Positions 46,719 through 54,661 of a DNA stretch of 64,000 bases are shown here, in pieces. The stretch lies in NCBI GenBank assembly GCA_013360875.1, contig JABWAU010000002.1:1-64000 (forward strand). Reading direction: 5' to 3'. This DNA comes from Anaerolineales bacterium. Its GTDB lineage: Bacteria > Chloroflexota > Anaerolineae > Anaerolineales > Villigracilaceae. The position numbers were made by a program, and so were the translations under genes. The first letter of the stretch is position 1; each line of letters opens with the position of its first letter. The notes beneath the pieces are model-generated. The model made no database searches and was not told the DNA's origin. It saw only the letters and a list, made by a program, of their open reading frames with translations.

Positions 46719-47132
46719 CTATGGAAGTTCGACCCAACGTTCGCGCGGCAACTTCAACACAAAAACGGGACAGAATCCTTGAATGGCGGTCACATTGTTT
46801 TCTTTGCAGATTTCAAGCGCCGCGTCGGTTTCGGTGCCAGGCGGCATCCAGAAAATCGGGATGCCCAGCGCAGCGCAGGTCTCGGCGATTTTTTCGCTGA
46901 CGGGCGCAGGCGCGGCGGTCAGGACGACGTCGGGCTTTTGGGGCAGGTCTGCCAACGATGGGTAGCAGGCTACGCCGTCAATCTGCGCGTATTTCGGGTT
47001 GATGGGCAGGACGGTGTGTCCGTGTCGCGTGAGCGTCTCAAAGACTTCGTAGCCGTATTTACTTTTGTCTTGCGACGCGCCGACGATGGCGAAAGTGTGC
47101 GGAGTTTGGAGCAGCGGGGCGATGAGGCTCAT
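46719..47132 (-). CDS. CoA-binding domain protein
   Basis: FAIVGASQDKSKYGYEVFETLTRHGHTVLPINPKYAQIDGVACYPSLADLP. Confidence 0.92.
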   Translation of the reverse strand: MSLIAPLLQTPHTFAIVGASQDKSKYGYEVFETLTRHGHTVLPINPKYAQIDGVACYPSLADLPQKPDVVLTAAPAPVSEKIAETCAALGIPIFWMPPGTETDAALEICKENNVTAIQGFCPVFVLKLPRERWVELP

Positions 47133-47135
47133 GGC

Positions 47136-47495
47136 TTATCCTGCCACAGGCGCGCGTTTCTTGATGTCGTATTTTTCGGGGTCGGCGCGCAGCATGTTTT
47201 TGGATTGAGTAACAACCTTGTTCTTCTTGATGACGTGGCGAATGTAGCCGGTGGAAGGGAACTCGATGGCATCCTGTGTGCAGATGGTGGCGCAGGTGGT
47301 ACAGCCAACCATACACATCTGTGGTGCGACCACAACGGGTTTGTTGGTCTCATAATCAAATGAGTACACATTCCGCCCGCAGGATGTGACGCACAAGCCA
47401 CAGCCGATACAGCGTTCGGCGACGACGGTGGGATGCCAGTTAATCTGTTCGCGCGGAATTCCGTGCCACATGTTGTTATTAGGCGTGTTTGACAT
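47136..47495 (-). CDS. 4Fe-4S ferredoxin; internal start in the longer ArsR ORF
   Basis: RCIGCGLCVTSCGRNVY and CMVGCTTCATICTQDAI; ATG at 47495 preceded by AAGGAG. Confidence 0.85.
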   Translation of the reverse strand: MSNTPNNNMWHGIPREQINWHPTVVAERCIGCGLCVTSCGRNVYSFDYETNKPVVVAPQMCMVGCTTCATICTQDAIEFPSTGYIRHVIKKNKVVTQSKNMLRADPEKYDIKKRAPVAG

Positions 47496-47798
47496 TTTGA
47501 TTTCTCCTTCACTTGACCTTTTGCACTGTTTATCCTGTAAAAGACAATTCAGCATATTTTTGATGGTTTCGGGCTGGGTGAGTTCATATTGAATGTTGAT
47601 GCCCAGTCGAGTACTTCTGACCATGCCAGCCTGGCGGAGCAGCATAAGGTGTTGCGAGATGTATGCCTGCCGCTGACGGGTTTGGGCAACCAGATCGCAA
47701 ACGCACGTCGGTCTCTGTGCAAGAATGTCCAATATCTGCAAGCGCACAGGATGCGACATGGCGTGCAAGATCTTCGCCCGTTTGCGGTACTCTTTCAT
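47136..47798 (-). CDS. ArsR-family HTH reading in frame into ferredoxin (possible fusion)
   Basis: MKEYRKRAKILHAMSHPVRLQILDILAQRPTCVCDLVAQTRQRQAYISQHLMLLRQAGMV... continues without stop into MSNTPNNNMWHG...CIGCGLC. Confidence 0.6.
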   Translation of the reverse strand: MKEYRKRAKILHAMSHPVRLQILDILAQRPTCVCDLVAQTRQRQAYISQHLMLLRQAGMVRSTRLGINIQYELTQPETIKNMLNCLLQDKQCKRSSEGEIKMSNTPNNNMWHGIPREQINWHPTVVAERCIGCGLCVTSCGRNVYSFDYETNKPVVVAPQMCMVGCTTCATICTQDAIEFPSTGYIRHVIKKNKVVTQSKNMLRADPEKYDIKKRAPVAG

Positions 47799-47834
47799 CA
47801 GAAACTTTCCTTGCATTCCATAAACATCCGAGTC

Positions 47835-47850
47835 ATTCAGGAAAATGAAT
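47835..47850. promoter_or_regulatory. ATTC-N8-GAAT operator-like site upstream of ArsR-ferredoxin
   Basis: ATTCAGGAAAATGAAT. Confidence 0.6.
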
Positions 47851-47927
47851 ATATTTCGACGGCAAGGTTTTTACAAATTCATCTCGTCAGCTCTTCACAC
47901 GGTCAGTTATCGAGGGTGAGCACTACG

Positions 47928-48188
47928 CTAACCTGCGTTCTGAACGGAGACGCCAGAGAGCCACTCGACCAGTTTTTCGCGCGGCGGCAGTTCGCGCGTG
48001 CTCGCCAGCACACCGTCAATCACCAAGCCTGGGATTTCATCCAGCGATATGTGATGACGGATTTGCTTTTCATCGTCCACACGCACGACCTCGACATCGG
48101 ACTTGCCAAGTTCCTGAAGAACTTCGTCAATCAGCGATTCGAGTTTGACGCAGTTATAGCAGCCAGTTCCCAAAATCTCGATTTTCAT
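47928..48188 (-). CDS. MTH895/TM0996-type small thioredoxin
   Basis: MKIEILGTGCYNCVKLESLIDEVLQELGKSDVEVVRVDDEKQI. Confidence 0.9.
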   Translation of the reverse strand: MKIEILGTGCYNCVKLESLIDEVLQELGKSDVEVVRVDDEKQIRHHISLDEIPGLVIDGVLASTRELPPREKLVEWLSGVSVQNAG

Positions 48189-48217
48189 GGCGTCCTCCTT
48201 TCAGGACTTGTTTCAGT

Positions 48218-48243
48218 GTAGGACGAGATTAATCTCGTCCTAC
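48218..48243. repeat. Palindromic element P5
   Basis: GTAGGACGAGATTAATCTCGTCCTAC; perfect 26-nt palindrome. Confidence 0.9.
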
Positions 48244-48246
48244 GGC

Positions 48247-48501
48247 TTATGATTGTTGCATGGCGGCGTCCGCCAGCCAGGTGGTGACTTCGGCGGGGGT
48301 GGGGATGCGTCCCGCGCAGACCAGTTTTTCGTTGACGACCAACCCAGGCGTGGAGAGAATGTTGTACGCCATGATGTCCTTGTAGTCGGTCACTTTGACG
48401 ATTTCCGCCTGAAAGCCCATTTCGTCCACAACTTTGCGGGCAATCTGTTCGACGCGTTTGCAATTGGCGCAGCCAGAACCGAGGATTTTGATGGTAAGCA
48501 T
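48247..48501 (-). CDS. MTH895/TM0996-type small thioredoxin
   Basis: [61 protein letters not shown]. Confidence 0.92.
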   Translation of the reverse strand: MLTIKILGSGCANCKRVEQIARKVVDEMGFQAEIVKVTDYKDIMAYNILSTPGLVVNEKLVCAGRIPTPAEVTTWLADAAMQQS

Positions 48502-48553
48502 GAGAAACTCCTTGTGATGGGTAGGTTGGTGATTGGTGATTGGTAATTGGTGC

Positions 48554-50029
48554 TTAGTCGGCGGAGACGGGGACGGTTTTGCGTTCGTTGCGGCGGTTGA
48601 CCAGCCAAAGCGCCGCGCCGAGGGCGGCTATCATCGCGGCAAGATAGAGCGCCAGCAGACCGAGCGGCGTACCGTCCACCCACTCGCCGTAGATGAGTCC
48701 CGCCAGCGTGCTGAAGAGCGCGACCCAGAAGACGTAGGTCCAGGCTTTGAGCCGCCCGATGATGACCGAAATCATCAGGATGCTTTGCAGGCTGAGTTCG
48801 GGGTCTGCCATCAGGTACGCCAGCAGCGGACCGCGGTGCATCCCCAGGCTGAGGAACATGTTGGCAATCGGCACTTCCACCAGCGTCGGGAAGTACATGA
48901 ACACGCCGAAGACCACGCCCGCCAGGTTGCCGAGGATGGTGTTGCTCCCCGCGAGGGTCTCAATCCATTCGGGTTTAATCAATACGCGGATGACACCCAC
49001 CGCAAACACGCCGCCCACCAGCAGCGGGAATATCTGTTTGACGAAGCGCCACGATTCCCACAGCCAGTCGCGCAGTTCGTCTTCGCTCAGGCGTTTGAAC
49101 ATCAGCCAGACGAGCGCGGCGATGGCGATGATCACGCCGAAGAAGCGCCCCGTGAACTGGATGTCCAATCCGCCCGCGTGGGGGTTCATGCCGACAGCGG
49201 CGGTGAGCAAGGTCAAGGCGACCAAACTCATGGCAATCCACGTCCAGACGGTGAAGCCCTCGTGGATTTTGTCGAGTCCCTTCCACGAAGCCAGTCCGAT
49301 GAGGACAAGTAAGACGATGAGAATCGCGCCTTGCGCGGTGACTCCTTCCTGCCCCTTGCTGGCGTCGTAAGGAACGAGGCGGTAGAGGAAGTCCTGGAAT
49401 TTGTCCATGCCTGCGATGGGGAGCGTAACCTGCCCGTAGGAGTTTGTGAGCAAACCAACTTTGAACGTGCCAGCCAACAGCAGCGCGACCAAAATCAGCA
49501 GAAAGACCAGCGCGGCGCGGCGCATTTTTCCCTGACCCGCGAACATGGCGTCGGATTCTTTATCGTGAGCAAGGTCTTCGCGCGAGAAGATGAGCGCCAT
49601 AATCATGCCGATACCGACGCCAAAGGTCAGCGAGAGGAACAGGCGGGCAAACGCCAGGTCAACGCCGATGACGCCGCCCGTGTAAACCAGCGCCAGAATG
49701 TTGGCGGCGGGCGCGAAGAACAGGAAGGTGATGGCGGGACCAATCCCCGCGCCTTTTTTGTAAATCCCCGCGAAGAGCGGCACGATGGTACACGAGCAGA
49801 CCGCCAGCACCGAGCCAGCCAGCGCCGCAGCAGGATAAGCGATCCATTTGGGAGCGTTGCGCCCCAAAAAGCGAGTGACCGATTCCTTCGGGATGAGGGC
49901 TGTCATCGCGCCCGCAATGTAGAAGGCAGGGACGAGGCAAAGCAGCACGTGCGCGGCGAGATAGGCAGCCAGGTTGCCCAGTCCGCCGTTGAGCATTTGA
50001 AGAAGGAAGTCACCGATTTGCATTTTCAT
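48554..50029 (-). CDS. DUF318-type permease
   Basis: [93 protein letters not shown]. Confidence 0.92.
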   Translation of the reverse strand: MKMQIGDFLLQMLNGGLGNLAAYLAAHVLLCLVPAFYIAGAMTALIPKESVTRFLGRNAPKWIAYPAAALAGSVLAVCSCTIVPLFAGIYKKGAGIGPAITFLFFAPAANILALVYTGGVIGVDLAFARLFLSLTFGVGIGMIMALIFSREDLAHDKESDAMFAGQGKMRRAALVFLLILVALLLAGTFKVGLLTNSYGQVTLPIAGMDKFQDFLYRLVPYDASKGQEGVTAQGAILIVLLVLIGLASWKGLDKIHEGFTVWTWIAMSLVALTLLTAAVGMNPHAGGLDIQFTGRFFGVIIAIAALVWLMFKRLSEDELRDWLWESWRFVKQIFPLLVGGVFAVGVIRVLIKPEWIETLAGSNTILGNLAGVVFGVFMYFPTLVEVPIANMFLSLGMHRGPLLAYLMADPELSLQSILMISVIIGRLKAWTYVFWVALFSTLAGLIYGEWVDGTPLGLLALYLAAMIAALGAALWLVNRRNERKTVPVSAD

Positions 50030-50048
50030 CTCCGATGTTTGAAGTACC

Positions 50049-50082
50049 GAGACACATCGTCCCAGAAAGGGATTTATGTCGC
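50049..50082. repeat. Palindromic element P9 (relative of P8)
   Basis: GAGACACATCGTCCCAGAAAGGGATTTATGTCGC. Confidence 0.6.
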
Positions 50083-50105
50083 ACTTTTGCGAAATGAATT
50101 TCACA

Positions 50106-51347
50106 TTACGGACATTGAATGACTCCCCACGCCCACAGGCATCCGCCGCAGGTGGGGAAGGTATTGCCAAAACAATCTTCCAGGTTGGCTTCCGCCATGT
50201 CGCAACCGCCGCTCAACGTACACGGCGAAAAGTCAAACTCATGCACTCGCTGGCGGAAGGCGAGATGATTCGCGTCGTTCCAGATTTCGGTCAGTGGCGC
50301 GTCGTTGACATTGCCGATGACATACCGACTGACCTGACGCGGCTTGTCGTAGAGATAACTGACGTGACTGTGCATCAGCCCCAGGCAGGGACTCACGCTT
50401 CCATCCCAGGACACCGCGACGGCTCCCGTTTCGATGAACGGACACCTGCCCTCGGCGGGATTCAGCCGCGCCCCGTTGATCTGCACGTTATGGCGGGCGC
50501 GCAGAGTCTGGTAAAGCGGCGTGAACGTGACTTCGTTCCAGTCCATGCGCGGCAGTTGCAGGGACGGCGACCACATCGAGGGCTGGCTTTCCAGCGTATC
50601 CAGCGTGCGCGAGTACAGCATCTCTTCGCACATCTCCGCCGTGTACGGCAGAATGTTGGTCACCATGTAGTGTGAAATCCCATAGCGGCTGGCGACATGC
50701 AGGAGATTAGGCAGTTCGCTCAGGTTGGAACGCGCCGCCACGAAGACGATTCCCGTCTCGGGCAGGTGGGCGTTATGCACGTAGCGCAGGTAATTCAGTT
50801 TTTCGATGTTCTGTGTGGGGTTCGCTCCATTGGCATACGCATCGGCGTGGAGTCGGTCGAGCGAGAACCAGACCAGGTTCACCCCGAGGCGGATGAATTC
50901 CAGCGCGAGGTCTTCGGTGAACAAAATCCCATTGGTGATCAACTCGACGCGCGCGGCAACCGACTTCGCCCGCTTCACCATCTCGCGGATTTTCGGATGA
51001 AATAATGGCTCGCCAAACCCGCCAAAGACGATGATGGGCTTTTCGGGCAGGGCTTCGAGGCTGTCCATCAGCCGCTCAAAGGTCGCCTCGCTCATCGTCC
51101 CCTGTTGCTCCTGCCACGAATAGCGGATACACATGCGGCACGACAGGTTACAGCGGCTGGTCGGCTCAAGGTAGATTTTGGCTGGATGGGTGGGGGCACG
51201 GCGCAAGGTCAGGGCTTGAGGCGTCTCTTCGAGCAGGACTTCCGCTCCCTCGGTCAAGCCAAGACGCGTCGCAACTTCGGGCGGAAGGGTGATTCTGCCC
51301 TCGTCATTCACTTGCACGCGCAACCCATTGGAAAGTACCACAGGCAC
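50106..51347 (-). CDS. Radical SAM/SPASM-type protein with N-terminal AbrB-like domain; resembles tungsten-cofactor oxidoreductase maturases
   Basis: N-terminal LRVQVNDEGRITLPPEVATRLGLTEGAEVLLEE; CNLSCRMC radical SAM motif; C-terminal Cys-rich region CPFIETG...CLGLMH...CTLSGGCDMAEANLEDC...CGGCLW. Confidence 0.82.
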   Translation of the reverse strand: MPVVLSNGLRVQVNDEGRITLPPEVATRLGLTEGAEVLLEETPQALTLRRAPTHPAKIYLEPTSRCNLSCRMCIRYSWQEQQGTMSEATFERLMDSLEALPEKPIIVFGGFGEPLFHPKIREMVKRAKSVAARVELITNGILFTEDLALEFIRLGVNLVWFSLDRLHADAYANGANPTQNIEKLNYLRYVHNAHLPETGIVFVAARSNLSELPNLLHVASRYGISHYMVTNILPYTAEMCEEMLYSRTLDTLESQPSMWSPSLQLPRMDWNEVTFTPLYQTLRARHNVQINGARLNPAEGRCPFIETGAVAVSWDGSVSPCLGLMHSHVSYLYDKPRQVSRYVIGNVNDAPLTEIWNDANHLAFRQRVHEFDFSPCTLSGGCDMAEANLEDCFGNTFPTCGGCLWAWGVIQCP

Positions 51348-51360
51348 CTCGCTAAAATAT

Positions 51361-51423
51361 ATTCATTCTTTTGAATATAGTATACGACTTTCAACGAGCA
51401 GGGTCAATGTGACATATATCACA
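51361..51423 (-). promoter_or_regulatory. Promoter of radical SAM gene: CRP/FNR-like site, -35, -10 and ATTC-N8-GAAT operator
   Basis: Minus strand: TGTGATATATGTCACA (51423..51408), TTGACC (51407..51402), 17 nt, TATACT (51384..51379), ATTCAAAAGAATGAAT (51376..51361). Confidence 0.75.
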
Positions 51424-51440
51424 AACAGATAGTGATACCT

Positions 51441-51464
51441 GTAGCGCAAGTCTCAGACTTGCGC
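51441..51464. repeat. Palindromic element P11 (GCGCAAGTC type)
   Basis: GTAGCGCAAGTCTCAGACTTGCGC; same arms as 43543..43565. Confidence 0.75.
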
Positions 51465-51835
51465 CGCCTGCGCCACAGATCTCCCCTGCCCGCACGCCTC
51501 ACATTCAAACTGGATGGTGGTGTGTTCGATGCCGAATTTCTTCAGCCGCTTCTTGATTTCCGCCATCACGCCGCCGTTGGCGGTGATGGTCTGGTCGGCG
51601 GTGATGACATGCGCGCTGAGGGCAACGTGACCCGAGCAAATGCTCCAGACGTGCAGGTCATGGACATCCAGCACACCTTCCACTCCCGCCATGCTTTGTC
51701 CGATTTTTTCGATGGAGAGATGTTCGGGGACGCCTTCCACCAGGAGACGACTTCGGCAACGAGAATCGCGGCGGTGAAAATCATCGAGAGGACGAATTTG
51801 TTTTCGAGGGTTTTGTTGGGACGGGGGGTAATCAA
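51453..51835 (-). pseudogene. Cation diffusion facilitator (CzcD-type) with internal deletion and frameshift
   Basis: Frame 1 NKTLENKFVLSMIFTAAILVAEVV (CDF N-terminus) jumps to frame 2 LLVEGVPEHLSIEKIGQSMAGVEGVLDVHDLHVWSICSGHVALSAHV (CDF C-terminal domain); most TM helices missing. Confidence 0.8.
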
Positions 51836-51852
51836 AGTTCCTTTTGGGTTAT

Positions 51853-51895
51853 GTGAGATTTATCTCGCCGATGTGCGACATTAATGTCGCGCTAC
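51853..51895. repeat. Compound palindromic element P7
   Basis: GTGAGATTTATCTCGC then GCGACATTAATGTCGC (perfect 16-nt palindrome) then GCTAC. Confidence 0.75.
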
Positions 51896-51908
51896 ATTGT
51901 CGCGCTCG

Positions 51909-52181
51909 TTAATTCAGCGGAATCATGCCGCTGGGTTTGCCCTGCGCTTCGTTCAGCCATTGGATGATTTGCACAGGAGCGGGAATCCGCCCGACTGCGA
52001 GCAGCTTTTCATTGACGACCAGCCCCGGCGTGGACATCACGTTGTACGCCATGATGTCGGCGTAGTCGGTCACTTTGACGATTTCGGCAGGGATGTTCTC
52101 TTTGGCGAGAATGTCGCGCACGATGGCTTCCAGTTTTTTGCAGTTGGCGCAGCCAGAGCCGAGGATTTTGATGGTAAGCAT
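51909..52181 (-). CDS. MTH895/TM0996-type small thioredoxin
   Basis: [64 protein letters not shown]. Confidence 0.92.
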   Translation of the reverse strand: MLTIKILGSGCANCKKLEAIVRDILAKENIPAEIVKVTDYADIMAYNVMSTPGLVVNEKLLAVGRIPAPVQIIQWLNEAQGKPSGMIPLN

Positions 52182-52241
52182 GGGGGGGCTCCTTGTAGTT
52201 GGTAAATTGGTGAGTGGTAAATTGGTAATTGGTGAATGAGG

Positions 52242-53306
52242 TTACATGACCAGATTGAACAAATAGCCCGTGAGGATGATGGCAACGCCAATGACGCCGA
52301 TGAAGACGGCAATCAATTGCGGTTTGAACACGCGGCGCAGGATGATGGCTTCGGGCAGGCTCAAGCCGACCACCGACATCATGAACGCGAGAACCGTGCC
52401 GAGTGACGCGCCCTTATCCAACAGCGCGCTGACGATGGGGATGACGCCCGCGGCGTTGGAGTAAAGCGGGATGCCGACCAGCACCGAAGCGGGGACGCTC
52501 CACCACGCGCTTTTGCCCATGATGCCTGTCAGCGCGTCTTGTGGGACGTAGCCGTGAATGAATGCCCCAATGCCAATGCCGATGATGACGAACCAAAACA
52601 CCTTGCCGACAATTTCCTTTGTGCTGTCCCAGGCGCGGCTGATGCGTTCTGTCCAGGTCAGTTTTTCTTCCACAACTTCCACATTGGCGCGCGGCTTCAT
52701 GTCATAAACGAAGCCTTCCACGTAGCGTTCCAGTTTCATGCGTCCCAAAATCAGTCCGCTGACGACGCCGATGGTCACGCCCGAAAGCAGGTACAAGCCC
52801 GCAACTTTCCAGCCGAACAAGCCAATCAGCAGGACAAAGGCAACTTCGTTCATCAGCGGGGAAGTGATGAGGAACGAGAAGGTGATTCCCAGCGGAATGC
52901 CCGCCTGCACAAAACCAATAAAGAGCGGCACGGACGAGCAGGAGCAGAAAGGCGTGATTGCGCCGAATACCGCCGCCATCAGGTTGCCAATCCCTTCGCC
53001 GCGCTTCTCGACCATGACGCGCACTTTCTGCGTGTCAATGAAGGTTTGGAAGAGCGTGATGACGAAAATCATGCCGCCCAAGAGCAGGAACAATTTCGGC
53101 ACGTCGTAGAAGAAGAACGCCAGCGATTCGCCCAAATGCGAGCCTTGCGGCAGGGCGAGCAAGCCGTAAGCCAGCCAATCCGCGAAGGGTTGAATGACGT
53201 TGTACAGCGCGAACCAAAGAATGGCGGCAAACGCCACAATTCCCCAGGAACGCGCATCGGTTTGGCTAAAAGGTGTTTTTTCCTGCTTGGTGAGTTCTGT
53301 TTGCAT
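52242..53306 (-). CDS. DUF318-type permease (second, divergent copy)
   Basis: GAITPFCSCSSVPLFIGFVQAGIPLGITFSFLITSPLMNEVAFVLLIGLFGWK; SNAAGVIPIVSALLDKGASLGTVLAFMMSVVGLSLPEAIILRRV. Confidence 0.93.
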   Translation of the reverse strand: MQTELTKQEKTPFSQTDARSWGIVAFAAILWFALYNVIQPFADWLAYGLLALPQGSHLGESLAFFFYDVPKLFLLLGGMIFVITLFQTFIDTQKVRVMVEKRGEGIGNLMAAVFGAITPFCSCSSVPLFIGFVQAGIPLGITFSFLITSPLMNEVAFVLLIGLFGWKVAGLYLLSGVTIGVVSGLILGRMKLERYVEGFVYDMKPRANVEVVEEKLTWTERISRAWDSTKEIVGKVFWFVIIGIGIGAFIHGYVPQDALTGIMGKSAWWSVPASVLVGIPLYSNAAGVIPIVSALLDKGASLGTVLAFMMSVVGLSLPEAIILRRVFKPQLIAVFIGVIGVAIILTGYLFNLVM

Positions 53307-53328
53307 TGGTAAAGTCTCCTTCGTTTGC

Positions 53329-53354
53329 GTAGGGCGAGATTAATCCCGCCCTAC
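53329..53354. repeat. Palindromic element P6
   Basis: GTAGGGCGAGATTAATCCCGCCCTAC, 12 of 13 pairs. Confidence 0.85.
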
Positions 53355-53370
53355 ATTCATAAATTTGAAT
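53355..53370. promoter_or_regulatory. ATTC-N8-GAAT operator-like site upstream of permease
   Basis: ATTCATAAATTTGAAT. Confidence 0.6.
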
Positions 53371-53391
53371 GTAATTTCCTAAAAAAATTCC

Positions 53392-53736
53392 CTACAATTG
53401 AATCAACTCATCCGCGCAGTTGGGGCAGGTGCAGACGTTGGTTTTGGCGGGCAAGGCAGGCTGAGTTCCCGTCAGCGCGCGCATGGCGTCCATCACGCCG
53501 AAGATTTCGGGGCGGATGACGCGGTAGTAGATGTTCAACCCGTCGCGGCGGACTTCCACCAGACCCGCTTCCTTTAAGACCATCAACTGCTGCGAGATGT
53601 ATGCCTGTCGGTAGCCGAAAACCGCTTCCATGTGACAGACGCATTGCTCGCCGCCCCGCAACAGGTCCAGGATGGCGAGGCGGACGGGGTGCATGAGGGC
53701 TTTGTAGAGTTTGGTTTCTTTTTCGTAGGTTTCCAT
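53392..53736 (-). CDS. ArsR family regulator with C-terminal CTCPNC
   Basis: LMHPVRLAILDLLRGGEQCVCHMEAVFGYRQAYISQQLMVLKEAGLVEVRRDGLNIYYRV...NVCTCPNCADE. Confidence 0.92.
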   Translation of the reverse strand: METYEKETKLYKALMHPVRLAILDLLRGGEQCVCHMEAVFGYRQAYISQQLMVLKEAGLVEVRRDGLNIYYRVIRPEIFGVMDAMRALTGTQPALPAKTNVCTCPNCADELIQL

Positions 53737-53799
53737 TGGTTTGCCTGTATCACCGTGCGCGCTCGACGCGAGAGAGCGTCTCTTACGCTGCACTGTTAT

Positions 53800-53844
53800 A
53801 TTCAAAATCTTGAATGAGTATACACCTGTAAACAGATGTGTCAA
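53800..53844 (-). promoter_or_regulatory. Promoter of ArsR gene with ATTC-N8-GAAT operator
   Basis: Minus strand TTGACA (53844..53839), 16 nt, TATACT (53822..53817), ATTCAAGATTTTGAAT (53815..53800). Confidence 0.8.
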
Positions 53845-53962
53845 GGATGAGTTTTGTCATATGTTGCACAAATAAGCATCAACCTGCAAGAATGAAACGC
53901 TATTCTCCTGCTAAAAATGGCTCCCCCCTGAATTGTGTGTGGGCAAGTTGAGTCATCTGGAA

Positions 53963-54163
53963 TTACACGGTTTCCAATTGGACAAGATTCAATTTCTCCT
54001 TTGCTACGCGGCTGGATAAATTGAGTATCTCGATTCCCACCACGCGGTTTTCTTCGTCGAAGTCGAGAATAACGCCTGGCTGGACTTCTTCGGATGCAAT
54101 GATAGCGCTTTCGTCGAGCCGCAAATACAAGGCATCGTTTTCTTTATCAATTTTGAGTCTCAT
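53963..54163 (-). CDS. DUF2283 domain protein (putative antitoxin-like partner)
   Basis: MRLKIDKENDALYLRLDESAIIASEEVQPGVILDFDEENRVVGIEILNLSSR. Confidence 0.88.
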   Translation of the reverse strand: MRLKIDKENDALYLRLDESAIIASEEVQPGVILDFDEENRVVGIEILNLSSRVAKEKLNLVQLETV

Positions 54164-54408
54164 TTGTTCCTCTTTACTCTACGGTCAAAAAAGACGGTGA
54201 CGACACGGTTGGGCTGGACATTTGGGTTAACGACCACATGCAAAACCAGTCCGTTTCGTTCTTTGATGGATTTGACATAGTGCATGTTCCCGTCCTCGCC
54301 CAAGCGCTTTTTATCAGGATGATTCAAGACGCGCCAAATCCATTCTTCGGCGATATTACGTTCAGCAAGCATATCCTTGGCATGGGAGGTGAGTTTAACA
54401 TCGGGCAT
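54160..54408 (-). CDS. DUF4258 domain protein (putative toxin-like partner)
   Basis: LTSHAKDMLAERNIAEEWIWRVLNHPDKKRLGEDGNMHYVKSIKERNGLVLHVVVNPNVQPNRVVTVFFDRR. Confidence 0.85.
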   Translation of the reverse strand: MPDVKLTSHAKDMLAERNIAEEWIWRVLNHPDKKRLGEDGNMHYVKSIKERNGLVLHVVVNPNVQPNRVVTVFFDRRVKRNK

Positions 54409-54564
54409 GAATTCCTGCCATTGTCATTGCTGTAATGCAGATAATTATACATTCTTCTATGACATTCATCCTCCTTTTGTCGGGCTTTTCCCTACAGCCT
54501 GCCTCAAAAAAACGGGTTTTTCCCGCTATTCCTCAGGCGGCGGATTGGATAAAGTAGGAGCGTA

Positions 54565-54586
54565 GCGGATGTTCTCTAACGTCCGC
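54565..54586. repeat. Hairpin element with (reverse) TTAGAGAAC core
   Basis: GCGGATGTTCTCTAACGTCCGC. Confidence 0.6.
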
Positions 54587-54661
54587 ACGTGACCCACAAG
54601 ATCAATTGACGTAAGAGAACACCAATTACGCGTAAGTCACATCTTTTGAAGGAGAAGCAGC

